Source: Sphingobacterium sp. JB170
GTDB taxonomy: Bacteria > Bacteroidota > Bacteroidia > Sphingobacteriales > Sphingobacteriaceae
Length of the DNA: 64,000 bases
NCBI RefSeq assembly: GCF_900163865.1
Contig: NZ_FUKU01000026.1
Span: forward strand, 516,384-580,383
Direction of reading: 5' to 3'
Shown here: in pieces, positions 9,971 to 19,357 of the stretch
Position numbering within the stretch: position 1 is the stretch's first letter
Layout of the letters: every line of letters starts with the position of its first letter
Made by a program: the position numbers and the translations under genes
The notes under the pieces: model-generated
Told to the model about the DNA's origin: nothing
The model's database searches: none
Seen by the model: the letters and a program-made list of their open reading frames with translations, nothing else

Positions 9971-11370
9971 TAATTAAATGTAGTAACTGCTTTTCCGTTT
10001 ATCGTCACTTTCTGCAACTTTACTCCCTTCATATAATCAACTTTGAAAGGTTCTTCGACCCCATTGATCACGCAGTTAATCATCGTTAGCCCCCTAACTG
10101 GAGAGGATTCATAGGCCGCCGAAAGTACGCCGTACTTTCCTCCGTCTGTCACTTCTAAATTCTCTACCCAAATATTACGGATCGTAGGTATATGCTCTCC
10201 TGGTTTTTCATAGAACATATTAAAGCGCACGGCAGCATCCTTGTAGGTACCAACTTTGGTGTTGTAGAAAAACACATTTTCAATCGTTCCGCCTCTACTA
10301 GAGCTAGTTTTAAGACGTAACGCACGGTCTAGATTAGGACTATCCATTTGATTGTTTAGCGAATAGATATTTCGTGCGCCACCAGCAATCTCGCTACCAA
10401 TAACCACGCCTCCATGACCTTCTTTCATGAAACAGTTTTCAATGATATGGTTCTCTGCGGGGCGGCCAATATTACGACCGTCTTCATCACGTCCTGATTT
10501 TATAGCTATACAATCATCGCCCGTATCGAAATAACAGTCCTTGATCCATACATTTTTACTTGCTTCTGGATCACATCCGTCATTGTTCGGCCCATGGCTC
10601 ACAATACGAACACCATCAATCAGCACATTCTCACACAGTACGGGGTTGAGATTCCACATCGGTGAATTCACCATCTTCACGTCCGCGATCCACACATTCT
10701 TACAGCGATAAGGCTGTACGAAATTAGGACGTAGGAAATGTCCATCACCATAAATACGTGTTTTCGCATCCACCTCATCAGCCATCTGTTGGTGCAAGCG
10801 TGCACGCGCAGGTTTTTGCTCTCCTGGACGGGATTCATTCCAGCCGTACGCGCGAGCTCCGCACCAATACCACCAATGATCGGCGTTTGCGTTCCCGTCG
10901 AGCAGGCCCTTACCGGTTATGGCAATATTTTCTTCTTGATAGGCGTATATAAAGGGTGAATAGTTCATGCATTCCATCCCTTCCCAACGCGTAAACACCA
11001 TGGGGTAGTCCGAGCTATCTCGCGAAAACAGTAACGTCGCTCCCTCACTCACATGCAGGTTTACATTACTTTTTAGATAAATAGCACCGGTCAAAAACAC
11101 TCCTTTTGGCACGAGCACCCGACCACCACCTTCATCACTACAAGTAGCGATCAGGTTGTTGATGATTTCGGTATTTTTAGTAATGCCGTCAGCTTTAGCA
11201 CCAAAATCCGTGATAAGATAATCTTTGTTTCGAAAACTAGGTTTTGTAATTTGCTTCTTAAGTGCTGCTACTTCATTTAATATTTCCTTGGTATTCGTCC
11301 ATTGATTTTCCTGACTAAAAACGCCACCAACAAACAGGAAGGTCATTAAATAAGCGATAAACTTTTTCAT
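9970..11370 (-). CDS. GH28 polygalacturonase-type glycoside hydrolase
   Basis: This is a periplasmic or exported GH28 parallel beta-helix enzyme that cleaves alpha-linked galacturonic acid by inversion. It has 466 residues and a signal peptide ending near GVFSQ. The four GH28 blocks are all present: NNDGCDPE (NTD block), GDDCIAIKSG (the two catalytic Asp), EGHGGVVIGSE (GHG block) and RALRLKTS (RIK-like block). The NNDGCDPE form is common in exo-acting bacterial members. It is second in its unit, 21 bp after the propeller gene, and its stop codon shares one base with the next start. It likely trims galacturonic acid from RG-I or homogalacturonan fragments; exo versus endo action is inferred. 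Confidence 0.9.
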   Translation of the reverse strand: MKKFIAYLMTFLFVGGVFSQENQWTNTKEILNEVAALKKQITKPSFRNKDYLITDFGAKADGITKNTEIINNLIATCSDEGGGRVLVPKGVFLTGAIYLKSNVNLHVSEGATLLFSRDSSDYPMVFTRWEGMECMNYSPFIYAYQEENIAITGKGLLDGNANADHWWYWCGARAYGWNESRPGEQKPARARLHQQMADEVDAKTRIYGDGHFLRPNFVQPYRCKNVWIADVKMVNSPMWNLNPVLCENVLIDGVRIVSHGPNNDGCDPEASKNVWIKDCYFDTGDDCIAIKSGRDEDGRNIGRPAENHIIENCFMKEGHGGVVIGSEIAGGARNIYSLNNQMDSPNLDRALRLKTSSSRGGTIENVFFYNTKVGTYKDAAVRFNMFYEKPGEHIPTIRNIWVENLEVTDGGKYGVLSAAYESSPVRGLTMINCVINGVEEPFKVDYMKGVKLQKVTINGKAVTTFN

Positions 11371-11391
11371 AATTATAGTATTAATAAAATT

Positions 11392-12498
11392 TTACAAAGT
11401 ATAAGACAGTATTTCAAAAGCCACCGTCGTTGAGGTTTGTGCTGTGCCGCCTTGACTCGCGCCAAATAAAAATTGGGGTTCGCCCGTTTTGGGATTCAGC
11501 AGTAACATGGGGCGTTCGAGCCGCCCAAATCTTTTCAAATGTTTTGGTGCCGGACCTTCATGTAGGTAGCTTGGCAGATCAAGGTAAGACACGGTGGGTT
11601 CCGACCACCCAATCCCGTCGGATGAAGTGAGGAGTAATCCAAAAGCATGATTATAAAAACCCATATCTCGAGCAATCATATAATAGGTGCCGTTCTGGCA
11701 CCACACGAAAGCATCTTCAAGCTGCGCGTTTTCTGGGCGAGCCGAAAAATCAATAACCGGATTCGCACTCACTTTTCGGTAAGGTCCCTGCGGATGATCC
11801 GCTTTTGCTAACCCATATTTCCTGTTTCCTCGTACTGATCCGGTGGACTGTTCATATTCTTTGGTGTTCCATGATTTATAATAAAGCCAGTACTTACCGT
11901 CATCCCCTTGAACAAAAGCTGGGTTCGTGGAGCAGTGATCATCCCAAGCTCCCGATTCACCGGGAAGTAAACACGGCTCATCTGGCCGCGTCCAAGGGCC
12001 TTCCAAATCACTCGCCTGGGCAATACCAATTCGTTTGGTGTCGGTTTTACCGTTGGAATTCCCCATATAAAACAGGTAATAGCTGCCGTTCACTTTTTTA
12101 ATCAACGGATTGTGGCAGGTGGTGCTATCCCAAAAACCATCGCGCGGCGCGAGCACTACTGCCTGATGTACGAACGGCTCATAAGGCGAATCAGCCACAG
12201 CATGTGCAATTTCGGATCCGCGAATCCACCCGCTCATTCCCCTATCCTTTTTCCATCGCGAATAAAACAAGTGAACCTTTCCATCCTCACCCCAAATGGG
12301 TGAGGAGCACCATATATAATAATCTTCTAATTCAAGTGTACGCCCTAGTGGCTTCAATCGAAAAGCGGGCGTGGGACCGCTCGGGTCTGCCACAGGATTC
12401 CCCCAAAGTTTAGGAGCAACCAACATGCTCGACAGTAAAAATGTACCCGAGCCGATAAATTGCCTCCTGCCTAATGAGTTCATATTTTTTTTGCGCAT
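11392..12498 (-). CDS. Tat-exported five-bladed beta-propeller glycoside hydrolase (GH43/GH117-like)
   Basis: The protein carries a twin-arginine type signal (LGRRQFIGSGTFLLSSM), so it should be exported folded. The rest is a five-bladed propeller of the GH43/GH32/GH117 superfamily, with repeated blades of the form YYLFYMGNS, YWLYYKSW and YYMIARDM. LEDAFVW and the region FWDSTTCHNPLIKK carry candidate catalytic carboxylates. I start it at the ATG at 12498 because AGGGAT lies about 9 bases upstream; the frame is open further 5' but only from a TTG at 12543, with other ATGs at 12528 and 12483. From 12498 it is 368 residues. It is the first gene of a five-gene unit and has the direct-repeat site B 71 bp upstream. 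The substrate is unknown; arabinose- or galactose-containing side chains are a reasonable guess. Confidence 0.78.
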   Translation of the reverse strand: MRKKNMNSLGRRQFIGSGTFLLSSMLVAPKLWGNPVADPSGPTPAFRLKPLGRTLELEDYYIWCSSPIWGEDGKVHLFYSRWKKDRGMSGWIRGSEIAHAVADSPYEPFVHQAVVLAPRDGFWDSTTCHNPLIKKVNGSYYLFYMGNSNGKTDTKRIGIAQASDLEGPWTRPDEPCLLPGESGAWDDHCSTNPAFVQGDDGKYWLYYKSWNTKEYEQSTGSVRGNRKYGLAKADHPQGPYRKVSANPVIDFSARPENAQLEDAFVWCQNGTYYMIARDMGFYNHAFGLLLTSSDGIGWSEPTVSYLDLPSYLHEGPAPKHLKRFGRLERPMLLLNPKTGEPQFLFGASQGGTAQTSTTVAFEILSYTL

Positions 12499-12568
12499 AA
12501 CTATCCCTGAAGTTCTTGTTAGCATCATCAATTTAATCCGCAATATATTAAAATCACATAGCTACCGT

Positions 12569-12584
12569 GTCCTGCCCTGTCCTG
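12569..12584 (-). promoter_or_regulatory. Direct-repeat operator candidate, site B
   Basis: On the minus strand the site is CAGGAC-AGGG-CAGGAC, a perfect repeat with 10-bp spacing. It lies between the SusD terminator (12605-12632) and the first gene of the propeller unit, so it should serve a promoter for that unit. Confidence 0.6.
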
Positions 12585-12604
12585 CCGAATGGATTAAATA
12601 GGCT

Positions 12605-12632
12605 CTTAAAACGCACAACGAACGGTCGTTGT
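12605..12632 (-). terminator. Weak terminator after SusC-SusD unit
   Basis: On the minus strand a 7-bp stem (ACAACGA/TCGTTGT, 4-base loop) is followed by GCG and four T. It lies about 110 bp past the SusD stop. The short T run makes termination partial at best, so read-through into the propeller unit is possible. Confidence 0.45.
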
Positions 12633-12739
12633 CCAAGTCCAACAGATTTATTACAATTGCACATAAAATCGGCCACCCTACCAGATGTCCGATCTGAAAA
12701 ACAACTATTGTAAAATATATTATTAAAAATGCGATGCTA

Positions 12740-14713
12740 TCAAAACCCCGGATTCTGCATCGCTTGTTTCTCATCATTATTCAACGGTATGCCATCTTTC
12801 TGTACGACGTCTAGGAAGCTTTGCGGAATCGGACGGTAATAGTGCTTATTTACCGTCGGTCTCGCTTCGTTATTAAACTGCAGGGCCCTTTTCACAAGAG
12901 TCTTTGTCCGCGCGAGATCTTCCCAGCGCATCAATTCACCCATTAGCTCCCGCGAGCGTTCATTAAGGATAAAAGCAATGAATTTCTCTTCGTTGGAGTT
13001 TACCTCGAGCTCCTTATAAAATTGGTCGCTTGCATTCCAAATCTCTGCGGGCGAGCCGATATGCATCTCGCTAACTGTAGCGGAAGTGGTTAGATCAATA
13101 TTGTTGGATTCAAAGTACGTATTACGATCCGAAAAGGAAACGAGCGATCCTTGCGCGACAACGGCGTTCGTTTTATAAGCAATTCCTCCGTCGACATACT
13201 CTGCACGGTCCTCGCCAGCCTTGTAAGCGGCACGTTCGCGAATAGCATTGATGTACATTAAGGCCTGATCATAATTCCTTTGGCGCCCTAGTGCTTCAGC
13301 CACAATGAGATAAGTTTCACCGATGCGCGCCAAAATACCATCTCTATTGCCGAACTGACTAGCAACGGAATTCCGTGATCCGTCAGCGAACTTAGACATC
13401 GTCAAATAACGACTTGCGTCGTAATTCCCATGCGCACCTTTATAATCTTTATTGTTACCGTTGAAGTAGCGTACGAACATGTGGGGCGCACGCTTTTTAA
13501 TATTTTCGGCCGTATAGCGGTTGTCTCCAGCATCGTTAACGATATATTTTACAGACACCTGACCACCCAGAAACTTGGGTTTACCGATATCTGCTACGCT
13601 TGGCGCCGATGCCGCGTCCCAAACAGGTGCGGCATCGGGTTTATTGCAAAGATATTCCGTCTTAAAGCTTTTCCAAAAGCGTGAATCATTCACGCGGTCG
13701 TACACATCGACCGCATAATCCGAAGTGCGAAGACGCTGAAATTCCCGTCCACCAGACACATCGCGCTGCATACCGGGTAGCGTTTGATAAACCGACGGAA
13801 AATGTAAATGCAGTTGATTGCCATAGCGACCGGCTGTCGCCGTATTATTAGAAAACTGGGCAGCAAGTATCACCTCTGACAACTGCTCGTTCGCACCGTC
13901 GGGCGCTGTATAGTTCCATAAATCCCGGAAGTCTTGCGCTAAGCTATGCGGGCTTTGTTCAATAACAATTTTCCCGTAGCTAACTGCCTTCTGCAGGTCT
14001 TCTTGTTGACTTGCTCCATTCCAGCTCGCATAGAGTTCACTAGCACGAAACAGGTGTACTTTGGCCAGAAAATGCGCTGCTGCCCATTTGGTGAGGCGCC
14101 CCTCTTGCTCGCCAACATCTGGAAGTAGCTCGTAGGCGTTTGTAAAGTCGCTAATGATTTGATCGTATACTTCTTTCTCAGAGTTGCGAATAAAGTCCAG
14201 CTGAACTGTATAAGAAGGGTCTAATTTGAGCGGTACAGCGCCGTACTGCTTAACGAGCTTGAAGTAATTGAATGCCCGCATAAAATATCCTTCTCCTAGT
14301 CGTGTATTTTTCTGCCCCTCTGCGGTATATACTACAGGCACCTGAGCGATGACTGTATTGGCTGAATTTATAGCGCCGTACATATTATCCCAAACGTTCT
14401 CCGTTTCTCCAGTAAAGCTATTTAAGGTTGCATTATAGGTTCCCCACATCTCTTTGGTGCGGTCTCCACCAATCCAAAATTCATCGGTACCGTAGTTTGT
14501 TGTGGCGTAGGCCCATTCATAATTAAAGTGGAATTTTAAGGTTTGGTATAATCCTGTAACCAAACCCTCAAGTCCGGTAACGGTTTCAAAGTCGCTCGTG
14601 TTGCGCGCGGTGATTAAATCCTCATCTAAAAAGTCCTTGTTACAGCTTTGCATGGCCATAAATGGGAGCGCTGCAAGCAAGCAATACGTATATTTATTTC
14701 TTAAAATTTTCAT
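12740..14713 (-). CDS. SusD/RagB-like glycan-binding lipoprotein
   Basis: This outer-membrane surface lipoprotein works as the lid of its SusC partner and captures oligosaccharides. Its 657 residues begin with a lipoprotein signal, lipid Cys at residue 24 (MAMQSCNKDFLDED). Typical SusD features follow: the helical TPR-like region starting near residue 40, GEGYFMRAFNYFKLVKQYG, and the C-terminal ERSRELMGELMRWEDLARTK with an ending in NPGF. The gene directly follows its SusC (11 bp gap), forming the usual SusC-SusD pair. The ligand is inferred to be an RG-I fragment from the enzymes of the locus. Confidence 0.95.
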   Translation of the reverse strand: MKILRNKYTYCLLAALPFMAMQSCNKDFLDEDLITARNTSDFETVTGLEGLVTGLYQTLKFHFNYEWAYATTNYGTDEFWIGGDRTKEMWGTYNATLNSFTGETENVWDNMYGAINSANTVIAQVPVVYTAEGQKNTRLGEGYFMRAFNYFKLVKQYGAVPLKLDPSYTVQLDFIRNSEKEVYDQIISDFTNAYELLPDVGEQEGRLTKWAAAHFLAKVHLFRASELYASWNGASQQEDLQKAVSYGKIVIEQSPHSLAQDFRDLWNYTAPDGANEQLSEVILAAQFSNNTATAGRYGNQLHLHFPSVYQTLPGMQRDVSGGREFQRLRTSDYAVDVYDRVNDSRFWKSFKTEYLCNKPDAAPVWDAASAPSVADIGKPKFLGGQVSVKYIVNDAGDNRYTAENIKKRAPHMFVRYFNGNNKDYKGAHGNYDASRYLTMSKFADGSRNSVASQFGNRDGILARIGETYLIVAEALGRQRNYDQALMYINAIRERAAYKAGEDRAEYVDGGIAYKTNAVVAQGSLVSFSDRNTYFESNNIDLTTSATVSEMHIGSPAEIWNASDQFYKELEVNSNEEKFIAFILNERSRELMGELMRWEDLARTKTLVKRALQFNNEARPTVNKHYYRPIPQSFLDVVQKDGIPLNNDEKQAMQNPGF

Positions 14714-14724
14714 AATTGATACTT

Positions 14725-17700
14725 TTACAAACCTATATTCAAACCAAAAACAACACCTCTATTGAATGTGGATCCACCTAAATCAGGATCAATCCAATCT
14801 ACTTTCGAGTAGAGCAAACCTGGATTCATCGCCTGCGCATAAATCCGTAGCTTGGACAGCTTTAAGCGTTCCAGCACGCTTTCTCCGAATGAATAGCCAA
14901 ATGATACATTTCTAAGCTTTATGAAAGTGCCGTCTTGGTAGTTCATTGAACTTTTATAAGTATCCCCTGCCGCACTTGCATAATTTGGTGAAGGGTAATT
15001 ATTTGTCGGGTTTTCGGGTGTCCAGTAGTCCACCACACGCTGAGCGTAACGCCCCTGCAAAACCTCTTCCCCTGACTCAATCATAAAACCTCCTCTACCG
15101 TATATGAAGAAGGAAAGATCAAAATTCTTGTAGGTAAATGTATTACCGAAACCAAAGTTCCAGTCTGGGGTAGAGTGGCCTACAATCTTGCGATCGTTGT
15201 TGGCGTCGATTATGTAATCTCCGTTTAAATCTTTGATCTTAATACTACCCGGGACAAAGTTTGCGTTGTTGTCCGCGTTAAACTTCGCCATCTCGGCTCG
15301 GTCTTCAGGAGTATCCTGCCAGATGCCTTCTTTTACGTAATCATAATAAACAGAAAGGCGCTCACCAATAAACCACCCGTTTCCCACTTCATCCATTTTC
15401 CCCAACGAGAGCTCTTCGATACGGTCGCGCGTATGCGTAAAGCTTAGTGTTGACTCCCATGTGAAATTTGGGTTCGTGATATTCACCGTGTTTAAAGTCA
15501 GTTCGACACCTTTATTCGAGGTAGACCCTATATTATCATACGTAAAGGTATATCCATTTACTGAAGGTATTTCCCGCGCTAATAATAAATTTGTCGTTTT
15601 GGATGTGAAATAATCTAAAGACCCCGATACACGTGCGCCGAGGAGGGAGAAATCAACGCCGTAATTGATCTGTGCGGTCCGTTCCCACGCCAGTTCCTTA
15701 TTTGGCATCGGTTGCGGATCAGCGCTGGAAGGGTCGGAGGGTACGTAGCCAGGTTCTACAATTGCTCCCCAGGTATAGTAAAGGGTCTGTAGCCCACCCA
15801 GCGTACCGTACGGATCAACAGAAGAATTTCCAACGACCCCGTATCCGATACGCGCTTTAAGCATATCCACCCAACTGCTATTTTCTAAAAATGCTTCCCT
15901 ATCAAGACGCCATGCTAAGGCCATCGACGGGAACCAGTCCCATTTATAGCCATCACCCAGCACCGAGGAACCATCCCAACGTACCGAACCAGTAAATAAA
16001 TATTTGCCGTCATAATCGTAATTACCCCGCACCATATACGAAGATAATTGACTCTCCACAAGGCCACTCGAGAAGCGATCCAATGCATCTACTGAATTTA
16101 GTTGATACCACTTCTGACTGTCCCATGGTAAGTTTGATGCCGTCATCGAAGAAGTCTCTGTACGCGTGGAAGTCGCACTTTGTAAGATCGTTAGTCCAGC
16201 GTTATGTTTATTAAATGTGCGATTATAATAAATCAGGTTATCTAAAGTCCACGAAAAACGCATCGTATTATTGAGCTGCGCATAGTTAGTCGACCCGGGC
16301 TCGCCAGCGCCCCTATTTATGGAATTGGCATCCATAAAACGGCCGTTGCGGTTACTATAGTAATCGGGGCCGAAGTTCACGCGGTAACGTAGACCTGCCA
16401 TCGGCTCAACCTCGGCAAAAATGTTTCCGAAATTCCGCCATACGTGTCTTTCATTTATATTATAATCTGCCTCCAGAATCGGGTTTTGAATATTTACATC
16501 GCCACCCGGGAGATTAATTCTGTTACCATCATCATCGTAGGGTTGCGCATAAGGAAGCATTCCCTGCGCTGCAAAATAAAGGTTTCCCGGCCCCGTGGCG
16601 TTACTGGTAGCGAAACCATAGTTTTGATCACCAAAGGTGGTATTCATCACCGCCCCCAGTTTAAACCAATCTACCGGCGTGATATCAACACTCATTTTTC
16701 CCGAATAACGCTGATAATCTTGCCCGAGCTGGGTGCCATCCTGTTTGAGGTAACCAAATGACCCGTAAGCCTGCATTTTATCGGTTCCCCCGGAAGCAGA
16801 CAGGATATGATCCTGGGTAAATCCAGTTTGCGTCACGTAATCGGTCCAGTCGGTAGTAGAAACGGCCGACGGATCCCAAGCGCCGTTTGCCCAACCCTTT
16901 AATACATTGGCCCACGCTGTGGGGTCAGAACCAAAAATCTCTTGGTCGCGCGCTTGATCAGGTTGGGCGGGATATTTCCCGTCTTGACGGTAGGCATTCC
17001 TTCTAAACTGTATATATTGTGCCGCATCCATCATCTCTGTTCGATCCTGTAGATTCTCGATTGTCGTTGTTCCCGAATAATCTAAGGTCAACCGTCCTGC
17101 GCTTCCTCGTTTGGTGGTAACGATGATCACACCGTTGGCCCCGCGAGATCCGTAAATAGCTGTTGCCGAAGCATCCTTCAAAACGTCCATTGTGGCAATG
17201 TCTTTGGGATTAATAAATTCAATCCCCCCGGAACTCAGCGGAACGCCGTCCACCACATACAGTGGCGAATTTGAAGCCAGTAATGAGCGGTTCCCGCGCA
17301 CGCGAATCTGGCCCATTTCCCCGGGACGTTCATTAGAGGTTACATCAACCCCCGCCGTGCGTCCTTGTAAGGCCTGCAACGAGTTGGTCACTGGCATGGC
17401 GGTAATTTCTTCACTCCCGATCGAAGTGATCGATCCGGTGAGATCCGAACGTTTAACAACGTTATAACCCACGACCACCACTTCCTCAACAAGCTCACTC
17501 GATTCACTCAAAACAACAGACAGCCTATTTTGATTCGCAATTGGAACCTCTTTTTGCTGATACCCGAGCATCTTAAAAACCAGTGTCGCCGATGCCGGTA
17601 CTTGCAGGACAAATGCGCCTGTACTGTTACTCGTTGTGGCAGTCGTGCTCCCCTTGAGAGTGATCGTCACACCAACCAAGGCGCCGCCTAATTCATCCTT

Positions 17701-17826
17701 TACGTCGCCCGAAACTGCCGTCTGCGCCGATGAGGGGAATGCCAGCAATACCCCTAAAAAGACAAGCATAAATTGCTTCATAAACAAGCCTACCCCGCCT
17801 TCAATCACATTTTGTTTCATTTGCAT
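14725..17826 (-). CDS. SusC-like TonB-dependent receptor
   Basis: Outer-membrane TonB-dependent importer, about 1033 residues. The frame extends upstream to 17913, but the likely start is the ATG at 17826 (MQMKQNVIEGG) or 17820, because the signal peptide FMLVFLGVLLAFPSSAQ follows it directly. A regulatory-like beta domain (VSGDVKDELGGALVGVTI) is followed by VEEVVVVGYNVVKRSDLTGS, the plug signature LYVVDGVPLS and LKDASATAIYGSRGANGVI, and a long beta-barrel ending in GVVFGLNIGL. It pairs with the SusD gene immediately downstream. Direct-repeat site C lies about 290 bp upstream, next to a GntR regulator gene. Confidence 0.94.
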   Translation of the reverse strand: MQMKQNVIEGGVGLFMKQFMLVFLGVLLAFPSSAQTAVSGDVKDELGGALVGVTITLKGSTTATTSNSTGAFVLQVPASATLVFKMLGYQQKEVPIANQNRLSVVLSESSELVEEVVVVGYNVVKRSDLTGSITSIGSEEITAMPVTNSLQALQGRTAGVDVTSNERPGEMGQIRVRGNRSLLASNSPLYVVDGVPLSSGGIEFINPKDIATMDVLKDASATAIYGSRGANGVIIVTTKRGSAGRLTLDYSGTTTIENLQDRTEMMDAAQYIQFRRNAYRQDGKYPAQPDQARDQEIFGSDPTAWANVLKGWANGAWDPSAVSTTDWTDYVTQTGFTQDHILSASGGTDKMQAYGSFGYLKQDGTQLGQDYQRYSGKMSVDITPVDWFKLGAVMNTTFGDQNYGFATSNATGPGNLYFAAQGMLPYAQPYDDDGNRINLPGGDVNIQNPILEADYNINERHVWRNFGNIFAEVEPMAGLRYRVNFGPDYYSNRNGRFMDANSINRGAGEPGSTNYAQLNNTMRFSWTLDNLIYYNRTFNKHNAGLTILQSATSTRTETSSMTASNLPWDSQKWYQLNSVDALDRFSSGLVESQLSSYMVRGNYDYDGKYLFTGSVRWDGSSVLGDGYKWDWFPSMALAWRLDREAFLENSSWVDMLKARIGYGVVGNSSVDPYGTLGGLQTLYYTWGAIVEPGYVPSDPSSADPQPMPNKELAWERTAQINYGVDFSLLGARVSGSLDYFTSKTTNLLLAREIPSVNGYTFTYDNIGSTSNKGVELTLNTVNITNPNFTWESTLSFTHTRDRIEELSLGKMDEVGNGWFIGERLSVYYDYVKEGIWQDTPEDRAEMAKFNADNNANFVPGSIKIKDLNGDYIIDANNDRKIVGHSTPDWNFGFGNTFTYKNFDLSFFIYGRGGFMIESGEEVLQGRYAQRVVDYWTPENPTNNYPSPNYASAAGDTYKSSMNYQDGTFIKLRNVSFGYSFGESVLERLKLSKLRIYAQAMNPGLLYSKVDWIDPDLGGSTFNRGVVFGLNIGL

Positions 17827-18150
17827 GATCAAGATTTTAACTTTTATAATTGATTGTTTTATCCATAAATAGTTTGCCACCAATGAAAAATCAGAAGAGC
17901 AACATGGGCGCATACCGATTCGGTGTTAAATGTCGTTTCTACAATTAATAGCTTACAACGAGAAGGATTAACACTAACACGCGCAAAAGAAATTGCAGGC
18001 AAGGTATAGACCGTTCGAAAATTATGCTTAATTGATTTACTTTTCCTTAAAAATTGGTTAACAAAATACTATTTTGAATTTCTAGTATCCAAGGTAAAGA
18101 AAGCATATAGAGGCCGCAACCTGCCGCATCCTGTGCGGGTTGAAAATGAA
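17827..18150. other. Intergenic region between GntR regulator and SusC
   Basis: This 324-bp stretch has no credible gene. It holds direct-repeat site C at 18118-18133 and a possible minus-strand promoter. In that promoter a TTG at about 18088 is followed, 21 bp on, by TATTTTG at about 18060-18066, so the repeat would lie roughly 30 bp upstream of the -33 box, an activator-like position. No terminator with a T run is visible after the GntR gene. Confidence 0.4.
18118..18133 (-). promoter_or_regulatory. Direct-repeat operator candidate, site C
   Basis: On the minus strand it reads CAGGAT-GCGG-CAGGTT with 10-bp spacing. It lies 18 bp past the stop codon of the GntR gene and upstream of SusC. 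An inverted repeat CCGCA/TGCGG at 18124-18138 overlaps it. Confidence 0.55.
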
Positions 18151-19179
18151 TTAAATTGAAGGGCGAATATTGATGTAAAAAGGAACTTCTACTTGTCTCT
18201 TTTCTTGTTCAATGATAATCTGGGCAGCGTATTTACCCATCAACTCGAAGTCGGTAGATATAGTGGTTATACCATTAAGAATAAACTTTTTCAGCGGTGT
18301 TTCATTATAGGAAATGACACCAATATCTTTACCAACTTTAAAACCTTTTTCGATGCACTTCTCAAGAATAAGTACTAAATCATTCTCGGCGATGTTGATA
18401 TAGCATTCACCTTTTTTGATATGTTCATCGTTCAGGTTATCGACTAAAATATGGTCGAATCCATACTGTTGGCAAAACTTATAGAATCCTTTTATAATAG
18501 CTTTCGGGTAGTCGGTATTATCCGGAAATACGAGCTTCAAACGGCTGTAACACGAGAGCGACTCTTGCGCCTTCTCTAAAGCTCCAAAGATATCTTTTTC
18601 ATAATTTTCAAAGACCGCATCACAGGCTTCCATTCCCTCAATTTTCTTTCCCAGGAGCAGTAACTTATCCTGGGGAATACTCGCCAAGACTCCAGCAGCT
18701 TGATCGCGGCCTTCCTTAAAGTGTGGGAAAACAACGTAACGGTCGTAATTTTTTGTGAGGTTTAACAGCAGGGTACGTAAATGTGATATATCACTATTAT
18801 AAACAAACAAATCTAAAGAAGCAGCCTCCCCCAATTCACGGGCGAATGCATCATAAACAATTTTTTTATGTGCGCTAAGTTTATTGAGAAACAGGGCGAT
18901 CTTGTGCTTGCTTATCACTTCAGCGTTAGCTACAAAGTACCCTTTGCCAGGGGTGGATGAAATAATATTAAGAGTTTTCAAATGCTTATAACCTTTTTCA
19001 ACCGTATCACGTGAAATATCAAGGTGCACACTTAATTCGTTAATAGAAGGCAATATATCGCCAAGCTTCAGTTGCTTATTGCGCACTCCATCGGTGACTG
19101 CATCGGCGAGCTGTAGATATTTAGGTGTTGAGGAAAAGTCACTTATCTGAATACTCTTAATAAAATCAATATTGTTCAT
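18151..19179 (-). CDS. GntR-family regulator with sugar-binding-like C-terminal domain (first paralogue)
   Basis: A transcription factor of 342 residues. Residues about 15-85 are a GntR-type winged helix (KYLQLADAVTDGVRNKQLKL, LPSINELSVHLDISRDTVEK, GYKHLKTLNIISSTPGKGYF). Residues about 90-342 resemble a periplasmic-binding-protein/LacI-like effector domain (VISYNETPLKKFILNGITTI, STDFELMGKYAAQ). It is clearly homologous along its whole length to the protein at 41054-42118. It sits between the two SusC-SusD units and its stop is followed 18 bp later by direct-repeat site C. By analogy with Bacteroidota sugar regulators of this architecture it probably senses a monosaccharide such as rhamnose or galacturonate; the effector and whether it activates or represses are inferred only. 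Confidence 0.88.
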   Translation of the reverse strand: MNNIDFIKSIQISDFSSTPKYLQLADAVTDGVRNKQLKLGDILPSINELSVHLDISRDTVEKGYKHLKTLNIISSTPGKGYFVANAEVISKHKIALFLNKLSAHKKIVYDAFARELGEAASLDLFVYNSDISHLRTLLLNLTKNYDRYVVFPHFKEGRDQAAGVLASIPQDKLLLLGKKIEGMEACDAVFENYEKDIFGALEKAQESLSCYSRLKLVFPDNTDYPKAIIKGFYKFCQQYGFDHILVDNLNDEHIKKGECYINIAENDLVLILEKCIEKGFKVGKDIGVISYNETPLKKFILNGITTISTDFELMGKYAAQIIIEQEKRQVEVPFYINIRPSI

Positions 19180-19285
19180 GACATGTGTTTACATACGGCA
19201 CGCTAAAGAAACACTTTTTTAGATTAATTTCCAATTTTAATTAGCCGCGGCGTGCTGGTTTGTCAACAATTTCTGAAAACAAAAA

Positions 19286-19327
19286 CAAAAAAAAGCAGCT
19301 AGTTTCCGTGGGGTGAAACTAACTGCT
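19286..19327 (-). terminator. Rho-independent terminator after SusC-SusD unit
   Basis: On the minus strand AGCAGTTAGTTT pairs with AAACTAGCTGCT around a C-rich loop and is followed by TTTTTTTTG. It lies about 30 bp past the SusD stop at 19358 and separates it from the GntR gene. Confidence 0.85.
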
Positions 19328-19357
19328 CATGCATATTGATTGTATTCTCTAACCCGC

